DNA of 64,000 nucleotides, taken from positions 38,867,670 to 38,931,669 of the forward strand of contig OZ025248.1 of NCBI GenBank assembly GCA_964019135.1. Direction: 5' to 3'. Position 1 is the first letter of the stretch, and every line of letters begins with the position of its first letter. The position numbers were made by a program, and so were the translations under genes. Positions 34,435-48,200 of this stretch are shown in pieces. The DNA is from Arenicola marina. Its lineage: Eukaryota; Annelida; Polychaeta; Arenicolidae. The notes beneath the pieces were generated by a model. That model was not told where the DNA came from and searched no databases. It worked only from the letters and a program-made list of their open reading frames with translations.

Positions 34435-37400
34435 GCGTGCTGGCCTGCTGTGTGCTGAGCAGCTGTGTGCTGGCTGGTGTCTTCGCTACTGGTGTCTTCC
34501 CGCGTGACTGTGTCTTCGCTAGTCCCGCGTGACTGTGTGTCTTCGCTACCGGTATCATCCCGCGTGACTGTGTCTCGCTACCGGTGTCGTCCCGCGTGAC
34601 TGTGTGTCTTCGCTACCGGTGTCGTCCCGCTTGACTGTGTCTTGCTACCGGTGTCTTCCCGCGTGACTGTGTGTCTTCGCTACCGGTGTCATCCCGCGTG
34701 ACTGTGTCTCGCTACCGGTGTCGTCCCGCGTGACTGTGTGTCTTCGCTACCGGTGTCGTCCCGCTTGACTGTGTCTTGCTACCGGTGTCTTCCCGCGTGA
34801 CTGGGTGTCGCACTACCGGTGTCATCCCGCGTGACTGTGTGTATCGCTACCGGTGTCATCCCGTGTGACTGGGTGGCTCGCTACCGGTGTCATCCCGCGT
34901 GACTGTGTCTCGCTACCGGTGTCATCCCGCGTCACTAGGTGTCGCTACCGGTGTCATCCCGCGTGACTGTGTCTTGCTACCGGTGTCGTCCCGCGTGACT
35001 GTGTGTCTCGCTACCGGTGTCATCCCGCGTGACTGTGTCTCGCTACCGGTGTCGTCCCGCGTGACTGTGTGTCTCGCTACCGGTGTCGTCCCGCGTGACT
35101 GTGTGTCTCGCTACCGGTGTCATCCCGCGTGACTGTGTCTCGCTACCGGTGTCGTCCCGCGTGACTGTGTGTCTTCGCTACCGGTGTCATCCCGCGTGAC
35201 TGTGTCTCGCTACCGCTGTCATCCCGCGTGACTGTGTCTCGCTACCGGTGTCATCCCGCGTGACTAGGTGTCGCTACCGGTGTCATCCCGCGTGACTGTG
35301 TCTTGCTACCGGTGTCGTCCCGCGTGACTGTGTGTCTCGCTACCGGTGTCATCCCGCGTGACTGTGTCTCGCTACCGGTGTCGTCCCGCGTGACTGTGTG
35401 TCTCGCTACCGGTGTCGTCCCGCGTGACTGTGTGTCTCGCTACCGGTGTCATCCCGCGTGACTGTGTCTCGCTACCGGTGTCGTCCCGCGTGACTGTGTG
35501 TCTTCGCTACCGGTGTCGTCCCGCGTGACTGTGTGTCTCGCTGCCGATGTCATCCCGCGTGACTGTGTGTCTTCGCTACCGGTGTCATCCCGCGTGACTG
35601 TGTGTCTCGCTGCCGGTGTCATCCCGCGTGACTGTGTGTCTTCGCTACCGGTGTCATCCCGCGTGACTGTGTCTCGCTACCGGTGTCGTCCCGCGTGACT
35701 GTGTCTTCGCTACCGGTGTCGTCCCGCGTGACTGTGTGTCTCGCTACCGGTGTCGTCCCGCGTGACTGTGTGTCTCGCTGCCGGTGTCATCCCGCGTGAC
35801 TGTGTCTCGCTACCGGTGTCGTCCCGCGTGACTGTGTGTCTTCGCTACCGGTGTCATCCCGCGTGACTGTGTCTTCGCTACCGGTGTCGTCCCGCGTGAC
35901 TGTGTGTCTCGCTACCGGTGTCGTCCCGCGTGACTGTGTGTCTCGCTGCCGGTGTCATCCCGCGTGACTGTGTCTCGCTACCGGTGTCGTCCCGCGTGAC
36001 TGTGTCTCGCTACCGGTGTCGTCCCGCGTGACTGTGTGTCTTCGCTACCGGTGTCATCCCGCGTGACTGTGTCTCGCTACCGGTGTCGTCCCGCGTGACT
36101 GTGTCTTCGCTACCGGTGTCGTCCCGCGTGACTGTGTGTCTCGCTACCGGTGTCGTCCCGCGTGACTGTGTGTCTCGCTGCCGGTGTCATCCCGCGTGAC
36201 TGTGTCTCGCTACCGGAGTCGTCCCACGTGACTGTGTGTCTCGCTACCGGTGTCGTCCCGCGTGACTGTGTGTCTCGCTACCGGTGTCGTCCCGCGTGAC
36301 TGTGTCTTCGCTACCGGTGTCATCCCGCGTGACTGTGTCTCGCTACCGGTGTCATCCCGCGTGACTGTGTCTCGCTACCGGTGTCGTCCCGCGTGACTGT
36401 GTCTCGCTATCGGTGTCGTCCCGCGTGACTGTGTCTCGCTACCGGTGTCATCCCGCGTGACTGTGTCTCGCTACCGGTGTCGTCCCGCGTGACTGTGTCT
36501 CGCTACCGGAGTCGTCCGCATGACTGTGTCTCGCTACCGGTGTCGTCCCGCGTGACTGTGTGCCTCGCTACCGGTGTCATCCCGCGTGACTGTGTCTCGC
36601 TACCGGTGTCATCCCGCGTGACTGTGTCTCGCTACCGGTGTCATCCCGCGTGACTGTGTCTCGCTACCGGTGTCGTCCCGCGTGACTGTGTCTCGCTACC
36701 GGTGTCGTCCCGCGTGACTTTGTGCCTCGCTACCGGTGTCATCCCGCGTGACTGTGTCTCGCTACCGGTGTCATCCCGCGTGACTGTGTCTCGCTACCGG
36801 TGTCGTCCCGCGTGACTGTGTCTCGCTACCGGTGTCGTCCCGCGTGACTGTGTGTCTCGCTACCGGTGTCATCCCGCGTGGCTGTGTCTCGCTACCGGTG
36901 TCGTCCCGCGTGACTGTGTGTCTCGCTACCGGTGTCCTCCCGCGTGACTGTGTCTCGCTACCGGTGTCGTCCCGCGTGACTGTGTCTCGCTACCGGTGTC
37001 ATCCCGCGTGACTGTGTGTCTCGCTACCGGTGTCATCCCGCGTGACTGTGTCTCGCTACCGGTGTCGTCCCGCGTGACTGTGTGTCTCGCTACCGGTGTC
37101 GTCCCGCGTGACTGTGTCTTCGCTACCGGTGTCATCCCGCGTGACTGTGTCTCGCTACCGGTGTCGTCCCGCGTGACTGTGTCTCGCTACCGGTGTCGTC
37201 CCGCGTGACTGTGTCTCGCTACCGGTGTCATCCCGCGTGACTGTGTCTCGCTACCGGTGTCGTCCCGCGTGACTGTGTCTCGCTACCGGAGTCGTCCGCG
37301 TGACTGTGTCTCGCTACCGGTGTCGTCCCGCGTGACTGTGCCTCGCTACCGGTGTCATCCCGCGTGACTGTGTCTCGCTACCGGTGTCATCCCGCGTGAC

Positions 37401-38625
37401 TGTGTCTCGCTACCGGTGTCATCCCGCGTGACTGTGTCTCGCTACCGGTGTCGTCCCGCGTGACTGTGTCTCGCTACCGGTGTCGTCCCGCGTGACTGTG
37501 TGCCTCGCTACCGGTGTCATCCCGCGTGACTGTGTCTCGCTACCGGTGTCATCCCGCGTGACTGTGTCTCGCTACCGGTGTCGTCCCGCGTGACTGTGTC
37601 TCGCTACCGGTGTCGTCCCGCGTGACTGTGTGTCTCGCTACCGGTGTCATCCCGCGTGGCTGTGTCTCGCTACCGGTGTCGTCCCGCGTGACTGTGTGTC
37701 TCGCTACCGGTGTCCTCCCGCGTGACTGTGTCTCGCTACCGGTGTCGTCCCGCGTGACTGTGTCTCGCTACCGGTGTCATCCCGCGTGACTGTGTGTCTC
37801 GCTACCGGTGTCATCCCGCGTGACTGTGTCTCGCTACCGGTGTCGTCCCGCGTGACTGTGTGTCTTCGCTACCGGTGTCGTCCCGCTTGACTGTGTCTTG
37901 CTACCGGTGTCGTCCCGCGTGACTGTGTGTCTTCGCTACCGGTGTCATCCCGCGTGACTGTGTCTCGCTACCGGTGTCATCCCGCGTGACTGTGTCTTCG
38001 CTACCGGTGTCGTCCCGCGTGACTGTGTGTCTTCGCTACCGGTGTCCTCCCGCGTGACTGTGTCTCGCTACCGGTGTCGTCCCGCGTGACTGTGTGTCTT
38101 CGCTACCGGTGTCGTCCCGCGTGACTGTGTGTCTTCGCTACCGGTGTCATCCCGCGTGACTGTGTCTCGCTACCGGTGTCATCCCGCGTGACTGTGTGTC
38201 TCGCTACCGGTGTCATCCCGCGTGACTGTGTCTCGCTACCGGTGTCGTCCCGCGTGACTGTGTGTCTTCGCTACCGGTGTCGTCCCGCGTGACTGTGTTT
38301 CTTCGCTACCGGTGTCGTCCCGCGTGACTGTGTGTCTTGCTACCGGTGTCGTCCCGCGTGACTGTGTGTCTTCGCTACCGGTGTCATCCCGCGTGACTGT
38401 GTCTCGCTACCGGTGTCATCCCGCGTGACTGTGTGTCTTCGCTACCGGTGTCATCCCGCGTGACTAGGTGTCGCTACCGGTGTCATCCCGCGTGACTGTG
38501 TCTCGCTACCGGTGTCGTCCCGCGTGACTGTGTGTCTCGCTACCGGTGTCGTCCCGCGTGACTGTGTCTCGCTACCGGTGTCATCCCGCGTGACTGTGTC
38601 TCGCTACCGGAGTCGTCCGCGTGAA
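34435..38625. repeat. 32-34-bp minisatellite, 4.2 kb
   Basis: About 125 copies of CGCTACCGGTGTCGTCCCGC followed by GTGACTGTGTCT, with CT/TCT/GT length variants and alternating GTCGT and GTCAT. A higher-order duplication is visible: the rare variants GTCCTCC (36934, 37712) and CGTGGCTG (36880, 37658) recur at a spacing of 778 bases. Each unit holds an ACCGGT palindrome. Short open frames across it are repeat shadows. Confidence 0.95.
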
Positions 38626-38639
38626 TTGTTGGTGAATTT

Positions 38640-38912
38640 ATGTATCTATGACTTTGTGAATAGTTGAATATCAAAACTGTCAAAACCAACGGTCGTCCTT
38701 GTTTATCCGACCGCCTTGATCCCAATCTTGTCGCGTAACGCCATTATAGACCTATGCGGTTTCTCGCTTTACCCATTATATACTTAATATGCAGTTCCAC
38801 GCTTTACCCACTATATACCTCATATTCAGATCACGCATTGCCTGAATATGTCAAGCGATGTTTCCAATACATTTTGTACTTCCATGTCGGATCTCGTGGT
38901 TGATTCTGATAA
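38640..38912. other. Spacer between minisatellite and LINE fragment
   Basis: Unique A+T-rich sequence; nothing recognised. Confidence 0.3.
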
Positions 38913-39900
38913 CTTTGTTGTTGTTGCTTATTTCGTCTTCAAGGCCTTCAGGCCCAAATGACAAACATATGTGCATATAACATTTTGTGCAGGAACATTA
39001 ACAATCAGTGATGCTGAATCGGATCTGATTTTCAATGATATATACAAACATTTCTAGTTTCCGTATGACAGAGATTTCTTTCGTTGACATTAAAAATCTA
39101 ACCTTTTTCAAAGTTTTCAAAGTTTTCAAAACTTGGCGGATTCCAGTATACATATTCAATATATTCTTGGCGAATGTCAGTGAACTTGGGGCAGCATAAT
39201 AGGACATGGTACTCATCTTCAATAATTGTTGTACCTATTTCCGCGCAATATTTACATGGACGGTTTTCTAGTAGCGTGCCATCTCTGCGACCTAACTCGA
39301 TGGCGAGCTTATGTGCAGAACATCTGAACCGTGAAAGTGCCTTTCGTAGTCTTGTGATGCTAACATGGTATATGTACAGTTCAGGTGTCAGTTCATCCTT
39401 AAATGTGCAATATATGTTTAATCGGCTCTGATTTTGCGAGATCGTTAACCATTCGTCTTTCATTTTATATTGAACCCTTTCATTGAAAACATGGAGAATA
39501 CTTCGTTCGTCATCGTTTTCTTGATTTAACCAGATGTCATTTAGTCCGTAATTATTCAGCAGTTCTCTCACTGACGTTACCCAAGTTTTCCTGTTGTGCA
39601 CATCAAGATCTTTAAGCATTTCATAGCAACATTTAACATATCTGTTTTCCGCCATCCTTGATATCTTCAACCAACATTTGATACATTTGGCATGATAAAT
39701 TCTTGCCAGAGGTAACCTTCCGCATTCGCCAAGAGCTGTGGCGTCCGACGTAAATGTGGGAAGTCCTAAAATCCTTTTGCAAAATCTTACTTGCACCTTT
39801 TCTATCTCTTTAAACTCTTTAAATCCCCAAATAACTAAACCGTTGGAAGTGCATTCATGTACAAAGGAGAGATGCAGGTATTGTCTACATAAATTCGATA
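38913..39900 (-). mobile_element. LINE (non-LTR retrotransposon), 5'-truncated C-terminal part
   Basis: The minus-strand frame 39098-39796 reads VRFCKRILGLP, ALGECGRLPL, RLRKALSRFRCSAHKLAIELGR and a Cys/His cluster CKYC-x13-HVLLCC. This is the pattern seen downstream of the reverse transcriptase in many invertebrate LINEs. Upstream codons (IWGFKEFKEIEKVQ) extend it to about 39900. The 3' end near 38913-38945 has an AAGACGAAATAA motif followed by a CAA-type tail. No RT core is present, so it is a dead fragment; the clade is not resolved. Confidence 0.7.
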
Positions 39901-40261
39901 CTCTCTTTATTCATTTGAAGAAGCAAAAATGTCGCCGATATTTCAGTTTTGCGTCCAATGGAAAACAATACAGCTACGCCACTCTCTCTTTAGGACGCCA
40001 TAGCAAGGGTCAGGATGGAGGAGACTTTGCTGAGATAAGGCCTCTCGCACTTGAACCAATGCCTTGATTTGCGTGACGCCCCAGCTACATGACCATCTTC
40101 GTATTACGTAATGCTGTACACATTTGGGACATTGTGACGGGAGCCATGCAGTCGTATGCTTGTTTCTTACACCAAAAAAGGTGGAATTCCGTTTTTCGCA
40201 ACCCTGAGGGTCGAACCTGGAAGTATTGATGACATTGTCATGAAATCCACAGGTCACATTG

Positions 40262-40955
40262 CTTCATTACGACATATAGCAGGTCGGTATACTGTAATGA
40301 TACCATCACGACATATAGCAGGTCGGTATACTGTAATGATACCATCACGACATATAGCAGAACAGTATACTGTAATGATACCATCACGACATATAGTAGG
40401 TCGGTATACTGTAATGATACCACCACGACATATAGCAGGTCGGTATACTGTAATGATACCATCACGACATATAGCAGGTCGGTATACTGTAATGATACCA
40501 TCACGACATAGAGCAGGTCGGTATACTGTAATGATACCATCACGACATATAGCAGGTCGGTATACTGTAGTGATACCACCACGACATATAGCAGGTCGGT
40601 ATACTGTAATGATACCATCACGACATATACCAGGTCGGTATACTGTAATGATATCATCACGACATATAACAGGTCGGTATACTGTAATGATACCATCACG
40701 ACATAGAGCAGGTCGGTATACTGTAATGATACCATCACGACATATAGCAGGTCGGTATACTGTATGATACCATCACGACATATAGCAGGTCGGTATACTG
40801 TAATGATGCCATCACGACATAAAGCAGGTCGGTATACTGTAATGATACCATCACGACATATAGCAGGGCGGTATACTGTAATGGTACTATCAGGACACAT
40901 AGCAGGTCGGTATACTGTAATGATACCATCCCGACATATAGCAGGTCGGTAAAGG
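40262..40955. repeat. 39-bp tandem repeat
   Basis: About 18 copies of a 39-bp unit (CGACATATAGCAGGTCGGTA then TACTGTAATGATACCATCA). The period equals 13 codons, so the + frame (RHIAGRYTVMIPS) and the minus frame stay open for about 200 codons. One unit lacks a base near 40763 and breaks the frame, which argues against a protein. Confidence 0.92.
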
Positions 40956-42228
40956 TGGAAAATCATGGCATGTACGGCTATGTTACAGTATCTGACGAAG
41001 GTGTGTCTTGTCGTTTGTGTGTTACCGGCAAGGCAAGATGTTATGATTATTAATGCCGTTGAGAAGAAGCGTTTGACAGATTAACATTCAAATAGCTTTG
41101 AGCAGTGTTTGCACAGCTTAATAGTGGATCCACTCCCCAGCCCCCCTTTCGAGTTTAGAACCGTAACCCCACTCCCCGTCCACCGCTATAAACTACTTAC
41201 AAGGGGCTTATATGGCCTCTCTAACTTACAATGACAATAGTGTATAAGTTTATATCCCCCCATCTTACAACCCGCCATAACAAACAGAACCCATTGGCTG
41301 GGACAGCAGATGCTTGTTTCTGCGATATTTCCGTGGTATAGTTTTTGTTTTGTTAAGGAATCGACTCGTGCATAATTAAAAATAATTGTATTTTTTTACA
41401 GCCAAAATCAGGGGGAAATCTTGGTGACAAATCGATCGATTTCGTATTGCTTCTGATGCGGCCTATTTAATTTGACAGTACAGCCGCTTGGCGGCGCTGC
41501 GGAACGGCGTGTCACGCCAAATACGATTGTGACGTAACGGAGTTGGATATCTCGTACTATATGATCTCTGTTATTATCCTGTAATCCCACTCCACACCGC
41601 CTACGTGGACTTCCACCACCACCCACCACGCCGTGCGCACGCTGGGCGGCCTTAGCGATGAGATTCCTCGAGATAAGACAAACAAAACACAGGAAGTTGC
41701 CACTGACAGGGCCACATATCAAATCAGAACGATGTGGTGTGATGAAGGATCTGCTCAACATATCAAAGCATAAACCTCGCCATCCATGCCATAAAACAGG
41801 GGATACATAGCTATGCAGCTATACTGACTACGCCCGACCACTTTATCAACAATTGTTGTGAACGTCAAAATTACAGCAGGGTTAAAGCGAGTTATTACAT
41901 AATCTATGAACACTCCAATGTTATATATCACAGGATAACACGCATGTAGGAGGATAAATTGAGTGTTCAGTAAGCAAAAAAAGGTGCGAATCTCTTATTA
42001 ATAAGTTAAATGACTGCATGTGCTGCCAAACATTTCGATACATATCAAAGAAACGGTAATATTTAAATCTGATTCATTTGGGGAGACAAAACACCCCAAG
42101 GTGCATTTTGGTGAGAGGCTTTAGCAGCCCGACAACATTAATACAACATGCCTTTTCCAGATATGCAAAGGAATCGATGAACAAGACAGAGACGAAGTCA
42201 TCAACAGTCTCATCATTGTTATTCATGT
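40956..42228. other. No gene recognised upstream of gene F
   Basis: Unique sequence with a C-rich patch near 41130-41180. The promoter of F should lie in the right half, but neither the alpha nor the beta upstream block is present, so F appears to have its own control region. Confidence 0.35.
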
Positions 42229-45200
42229 ATGTCTAACACCCTGGTGGCAATGCTTAAAAACAGCGCCATGTTGACAATGGATCATCATGGTAACAACCGT
42301 GAACGATGGCTGGTACTTCCGTTGTTGGCGCTAATGGCAGCATGGTTGCTGTGCAACATCCCAATTGGCCACGTCCAAAGTCTCTCGTTGGGCCAACGTT
42401 TCCAAGGTAATGCACCCGGTTTTGGCCGGGAAAGACACCGGAAATAGATATCGTTTTTTCACGCAGCAGAGCAGACTAAAGTTCTGATAAAATACACATA
42501 GTTATCAGCAGTAAATTGATGATGATACAGTGCCATTAAAGTCGCCACTTAGGAACAGAACACGTGGGTGATAATATAGGTCTAGAGAAGGACGCGGACC
42601 ATTATCATTGTCATGAAGTCTCTTTTCAGCTGATGGTCGGAATGATGTTGATCCGTGTAACAAGGGGAAGTACTGTGTGATCGACACTGTGGTAGCCAAC
42701 CCGGACAATTGTACCACTTACTTTGTGTGCGGTGCAAGCAGCTGGATTGAAATGCCGTGTGATGTCAATCTGGGGTTCAATCCTGAGACAGGGCGCTGCG
42801 ACTACATGACCGAGGTCACGTGTCAGCCACCCTGTCCCCCCTTCACCGGCCCCACCACCACCGAGGGGCCCACCATCTCACCAGGTATGAGTAAATCAAT
42901 TAATAGGGTGACTCCCAACACCCTGCCCCCCCCCCCACACCCCACCCCACTCTCACCGGTCCCACCCACACCGGTATATGTAAGTTAATTAATAGGGTGA
43001 CTGCTATTACCCTGCCCCACCCCCACCCCCCTTCACCGGTCCCACCACCACCGAGGGGCCCACCATCTCACCAGGTATGTGTAAATCAATTAATAAATAG
43101 GGTGACTCCCAATACCCTGCCCCCCCCCCCACCCCACTCTCACCGGTCCCACCCACACCAAAGGGCCCACCATCTCATCCGGTATGTGTAAGTTAATTAA
43201 TAGGGTGACTGCTAATACCCTGCCCCCCCCCTCCACCCCCCTACACCGGCCCCACCACCACCGAGGGGCTCACCATCTCACCAGGCATGTGTTAATCAAT
43301 TAATAGGGTGACTGCTAATATCCTGTCCCCCCCCCCCACACCCGACCAAGGGGCCCACCGCCATGTCCCCGGGGGTAAACCTCTACTCTTTGCGAAGAAA
43401 TACATGAGATCTTTATCCTGCGACCACACACACATGGTTGGTTGGTTATTCAGGACGCTTTAACCACTTTTGGTCATATCGCGTCAATGGGAGATGCCAG
43501 GGAGAGTGGAGCCATGTCCTCGGGGGTAAACCTCTACTCTTTGCGAAGAAATACATGAGATCTTTATCCTGCGACCACACACACATGGTTGGTTGGTTAT
43601 TCAGGACGCTTTAACCACTTTTGGTCATATCGCGCCAATGGGAGAAGGAGGGGAGAGTGGGGCCATGTCCTCGGGGGTAACCCCCTACTCTTTACGAAGA
43701 AAGACATGGGATCTTTATCCTGCGACCACACAGACATGGCCACAGCAGGGCTCGAACCACTGACCCACGTGCCGTTAGGCTCTCAGGTGACCAGAGCACT
43801 CAATGCGAGCGCTCTAGCCCACTGAGCTGTCGCGCCGGCCCTCTACACACACACATGGCCACAGCGGGGCGAAAACCACCGATCTACGTGCAGTTTGGCT
43901 CTCAGGTGCCAAAATCACTCTGGCTACCGCTGTAACCCACTGAGCTATCGAGGCGGCCCCTTCAATTAATAATCGAATGCTAATACCCAGTCCCCCTCCC
44001 TCCTTTTGTGTCCCCACTACCACAATGTGCCCACCGAGGTGGTACGAATATATTGTTACACAACCAACAATGCACAACGTTTAAGATGTCACTGCGAACA
44101 TGGGTCTAATAGATCTGTCCTTGCGTTATATCCAGTGTTAACGTTACCTCTTACATTGTCCCCGCCGCTGCGGCTTAGGTTTGTGTCACTACGTGGCGCT
44201 GCCATGTACCGCTGGGGAGAAGTTCGCCGATGTCTCCAGCTGTGAACATTATTACGAGTGCGTCGTCTTCAACACACTCCGCAGACTGCAGTGCCCGCCG
44301 GGAGAGGTTTTCGACATCTACCTCTCGATGTGTAATGTCGTCACCCACGGCTTCGACTGTGACTATCGATGTACAACCACCGGGGCGCCAACGACATTAC
44401 CCGCCACCACAACGTCACACACTGCCACGTCAGTGTCGAGCGTCGGTCACGCGGCGTCATCGACAGCACAACATGACACTACCGTGTTGTCTTCTACGAC
44501 GTCGGACAGCCAACCACGAACCGCCACCACCACCAGCGAGGGGCCCACCATCTCGCCTGGTATGTGTCAATCAATAATTAGATGACTCTAATACCCTGTG
44601 TCGCCCTCGCACCCCCCCCCCCCCTCATTGGAACTATCACCACCAAGGGACCCAATATCTCACTGGGTATGTGTCAATCAATTAACAAGGTGACTGCTTG
44701 CTCATTCGAATATGTCACGTCACGCTTACCTAAGATAATTTTCCATCGAGGCGGACTGATTTCCTTCTAATATCGTTAAGTCACCAACTTGTTTCAAAGG
44801 TAAAATACCGACCTTAATTGATGTTGTGATTAAAAATGTGCCGAAGCGCTTACGAGATGTATCATGTATAGATACGGGCCTCAGCGATTTTCACCATATG
44901 GTATGCGTAGCAACGAAAATAGAAGTTCCCATTAAGCAGCAGAAACGTGTCTATTATCGAAGCTTTAAACATTTTGATTAGATTAAATACAAAGACGTTC
45001 TAGCATCGGTACCTTTTCATGTAGGTGAAGCCTTTGAAGATGTTGATGATTCATATTGGTTTTGTAGCACATTGATCAAAGAGGTCGTTGATAGACATGC
45101 ACCAACCAAGCAACAGGTAGTTAAGAATAACTGAATATCTTATTAAGAATATCTTTGCAAAGCCAAAAATGTAAAAAGATATGCTGAGACGGAAGTACGA

Positions 45201-48200
45201 GCAATTGAGTAGCCAAGAGAATTGGGAAAAATACAGAAAGCAAAGGAATCTCATAGGACGTCTTCGGAAAGTAAGCATGCAAAAGTACATAAAGGGGAAA
45301 TGTAGCGAAGCTACGACTAACGGGAAGGAATTCTGGAAAGTTGTAAAACCACTGATATCAAGAAAAAACGTGTTACTGAAAGAGGAGACGAAATAATATC
45401 AGATCCATCAAAGGTAAGTGACATATTTAATCAATATTTCATAGACGTTTCCAAAGACATAGGCCAACAAGATGACATACCAGATTATCAACCAATAGAC
45501 GAAACCCTTCTTTATCACAAAGACCATCAATCCGTTATGGCTATAAAGGAAGGTAACCAAGGCATAACGGAAACTTTTAACTTTCGGGCAGTAAGTAGCC
45601 ATGAAATATACAATGCACTTAAAGGCATTGACGTGTCGAAGGCTAGTGGCTACGACAAGATACCTCCGAAGCTTATCAAGCTAGGAGCTGCCATCCTGTG
45701 TGAGCCATTAAGGTATGTGTTAAATATGACGATTAATTGTAATACGTTTCCAAAAGAACTAAAATACGCTGAAGTCACAACCCATTTTCAAGAAGAAGGA
45801 CATCTTAAATAAGGAAAACTACAGGCCAGTATGTGTTCTCCCCATCTATCTCCAAGATATATGAAAAAATATTGTGTGACCAGCCTATGTTCTTTATGGA
45901 ACCCAGGTTATCACCCAGACTATCTGTGTTTAGAAAGGGACACAGTTGTCAAAGCCTACTGATGCGTTTAGTTGAAGACTCCAAAAATGCATTAGATAAT
46001 AATCAAGTTATGGGAGCTATACTAATGGATCTCTCAAAAACATTCGATTGTCTTCCACACAGATTATTGATTACCAAGATGATTGCTTATGGCATAAGTA
46101 AACAATCATGTACGCTAGTTGCAAGCTATCTTACGAACCGCGATCAGAGGGTAAAACTAGGACATAATCGGAGCGAGTGGCTTACCCTTAAGAAAGGAGC
46201 ACCACAGGGATCTGTTTTGGTCCACATCTGTATAATGTATTTAGGAATGACCTGCTTGTATCCACCGCACGGGAAACTGATAAGTATAATTATGCTGATG
46301 ATAATACTGTGGCGGCTCAAAGTAAGGAGTTTAACAAGGTTAAAGCAACTCTAGAGAAGGCGTTATCGGAGATAACAACGTGGTTCGTCGACAATTACAT
46401 GAAAGCAAACCCAAGTAAATACCAGGCAATCGTGTTTGAAAAGAGAAACGAATTAAGTCAGCACAGATCGTTTTCGATTTACTAGGTATTCAACTGGATT
46501 GGTTAACTTTCGGCAACCATATATCAAGTTTATGCAAGAAGGCTGGAAAAAGTCTCAATGTTTTAGCTAGAGTTTCAAAATCAATGGATGTTGATAGCAA
46601 ACTTACGTTATTTCATTCTTTTATTCTTTCCCATTTTAATTATTGTCCCGTTGTATGGCATTTTTGTGATATGAAAAATATGCGTAAGATTGAAAAGATA
46701 CAGGAGCGGGCATTGAGGTATGTGTTTAATGACTTTAGATCAGAATACGCAGAGTTGAGGAAGAGAGCGGGTAGACCATTGCTATATGTTGAACGATTGT
46801 GCTGCATATCATTAGAAGTTTACAAGAGTATCAACAAGATTGGGCCTAGTTATCTTCATGACATGTATAACGTGAAGGAAAACAAATCTTCATGACATGT
46901 ATAACGTGAAGGAAAACAATTACATTTTAAAAAATGGGCCAAATATATGTATGACACGCGTTAAGACAACAGCTTATGGCCATAATTCATTGAAGTATCA
47001 AGGTAGCAAGCTATGGAACATGCTCAACAAGGAAACGAAGTTAGCCAAATCTGCCAAGGAATTTAAAACAACGCTGTCATCTTCGGATGTGTTCTTGTGT
47101 CACTGTAATTCGTGCACATTATGTAACATAGCTAATGGGTAAGGTTTTATGAGATGCAAAGGTTGTTATATTTTCATTGTCACATGTACATATATCTCAT
47201 CCGCTCATGTCATTTTATCATTGTCGGTCAATAGCACGTGTGCTAATGTTTATTGTTGACTTTTACATATCGACGTTAAATAAAACTTTATCTTATCCTA
47301 TCTTATCCGATCTAATAGTGGGACGCGAACCCCGAAATTCGGCAAGATGGCTGGGCTGGCAGAGTTCACTTTTTACAATTAATAGAGTGACTGCTAATAC
47401 CCTGCTTCCCCCACCCAAACCTCATCATCCCAACCACCACCATGGGGCATGATATAATGATTATGATTATGAATAATCACTAGACAAATGTCAATTTAAG
47501 TCTATTGGCGCCAACTAAGTGTGGATTATGAATATGTTCCCAGGTTTGTCGCACAGCTCACAAGAGTGGACGGGGAGCGCCTCACCTGCAGCAACTACAG
47601 CATCTACAACGATTGACGTAACCATATCAACGAATACCACCTCCATCTCCACGACCAAACCAGAATCTTCCACAGTTGCGGTGTCTACAGCAACCCCGGA
47701 TGTTGTATCCATGGTGACCAATGTCAGGACTGAGAGTGACGCTAGTGAAGGTAATCCAGCCGCCCAGTCTCACCCAATAGTGACAATGTCTCTTCTTGTT
47801 GGATTTCTCATTCCAATATGTCATTTTACCATTACCTAAGATAATTTTTCATCGAGGCCAACTGATTTCCTTTTAATAGTGGGACGCGAACCCCGAATTC
47901 CGGCACGATGGCTGGGCTTGCAGAGTTTACTTTTCACAATTAATAGAGTGACTGCTAATACCCTGCCTCACCACATCCCCCCCCCCCTACCTCATCGGCC
48001 CCACCGCCACCAAGGGCCCTGGTATAATGATTATGAATTATCACTAGACAAATGTTCCATTAAAATCTATTGGCGCCGCCTAAGTGTCGATTATGAATAT
48101 GGTCCCAGATGTGTCGCACAGCTCACAAAAGTGGATGGGCAGCGCCTCACCTGCAGCAACTGCAGCATCCACAACGACTGACGTAACCATATCAACGAGT

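Noticed and set aside
40262-40955. CRISPR-like array
   Set aside because: Units abut without unique spacers, and the surrounding genome is eukaryotic.
40156-40966. Repeat protein RHIAGRYTVMIPS (203 codons) or its antisense
   Set aside because: A 39-bp period is divisible by three, so open frames are expected on both strands. A one-base loss in one unit breaks the frame.
41408-41761. 117-codon minus-strand frame as a gene
   Set aside because: It has no recognisable domain, no copy elsewhere in the window and no splice or promoter context.
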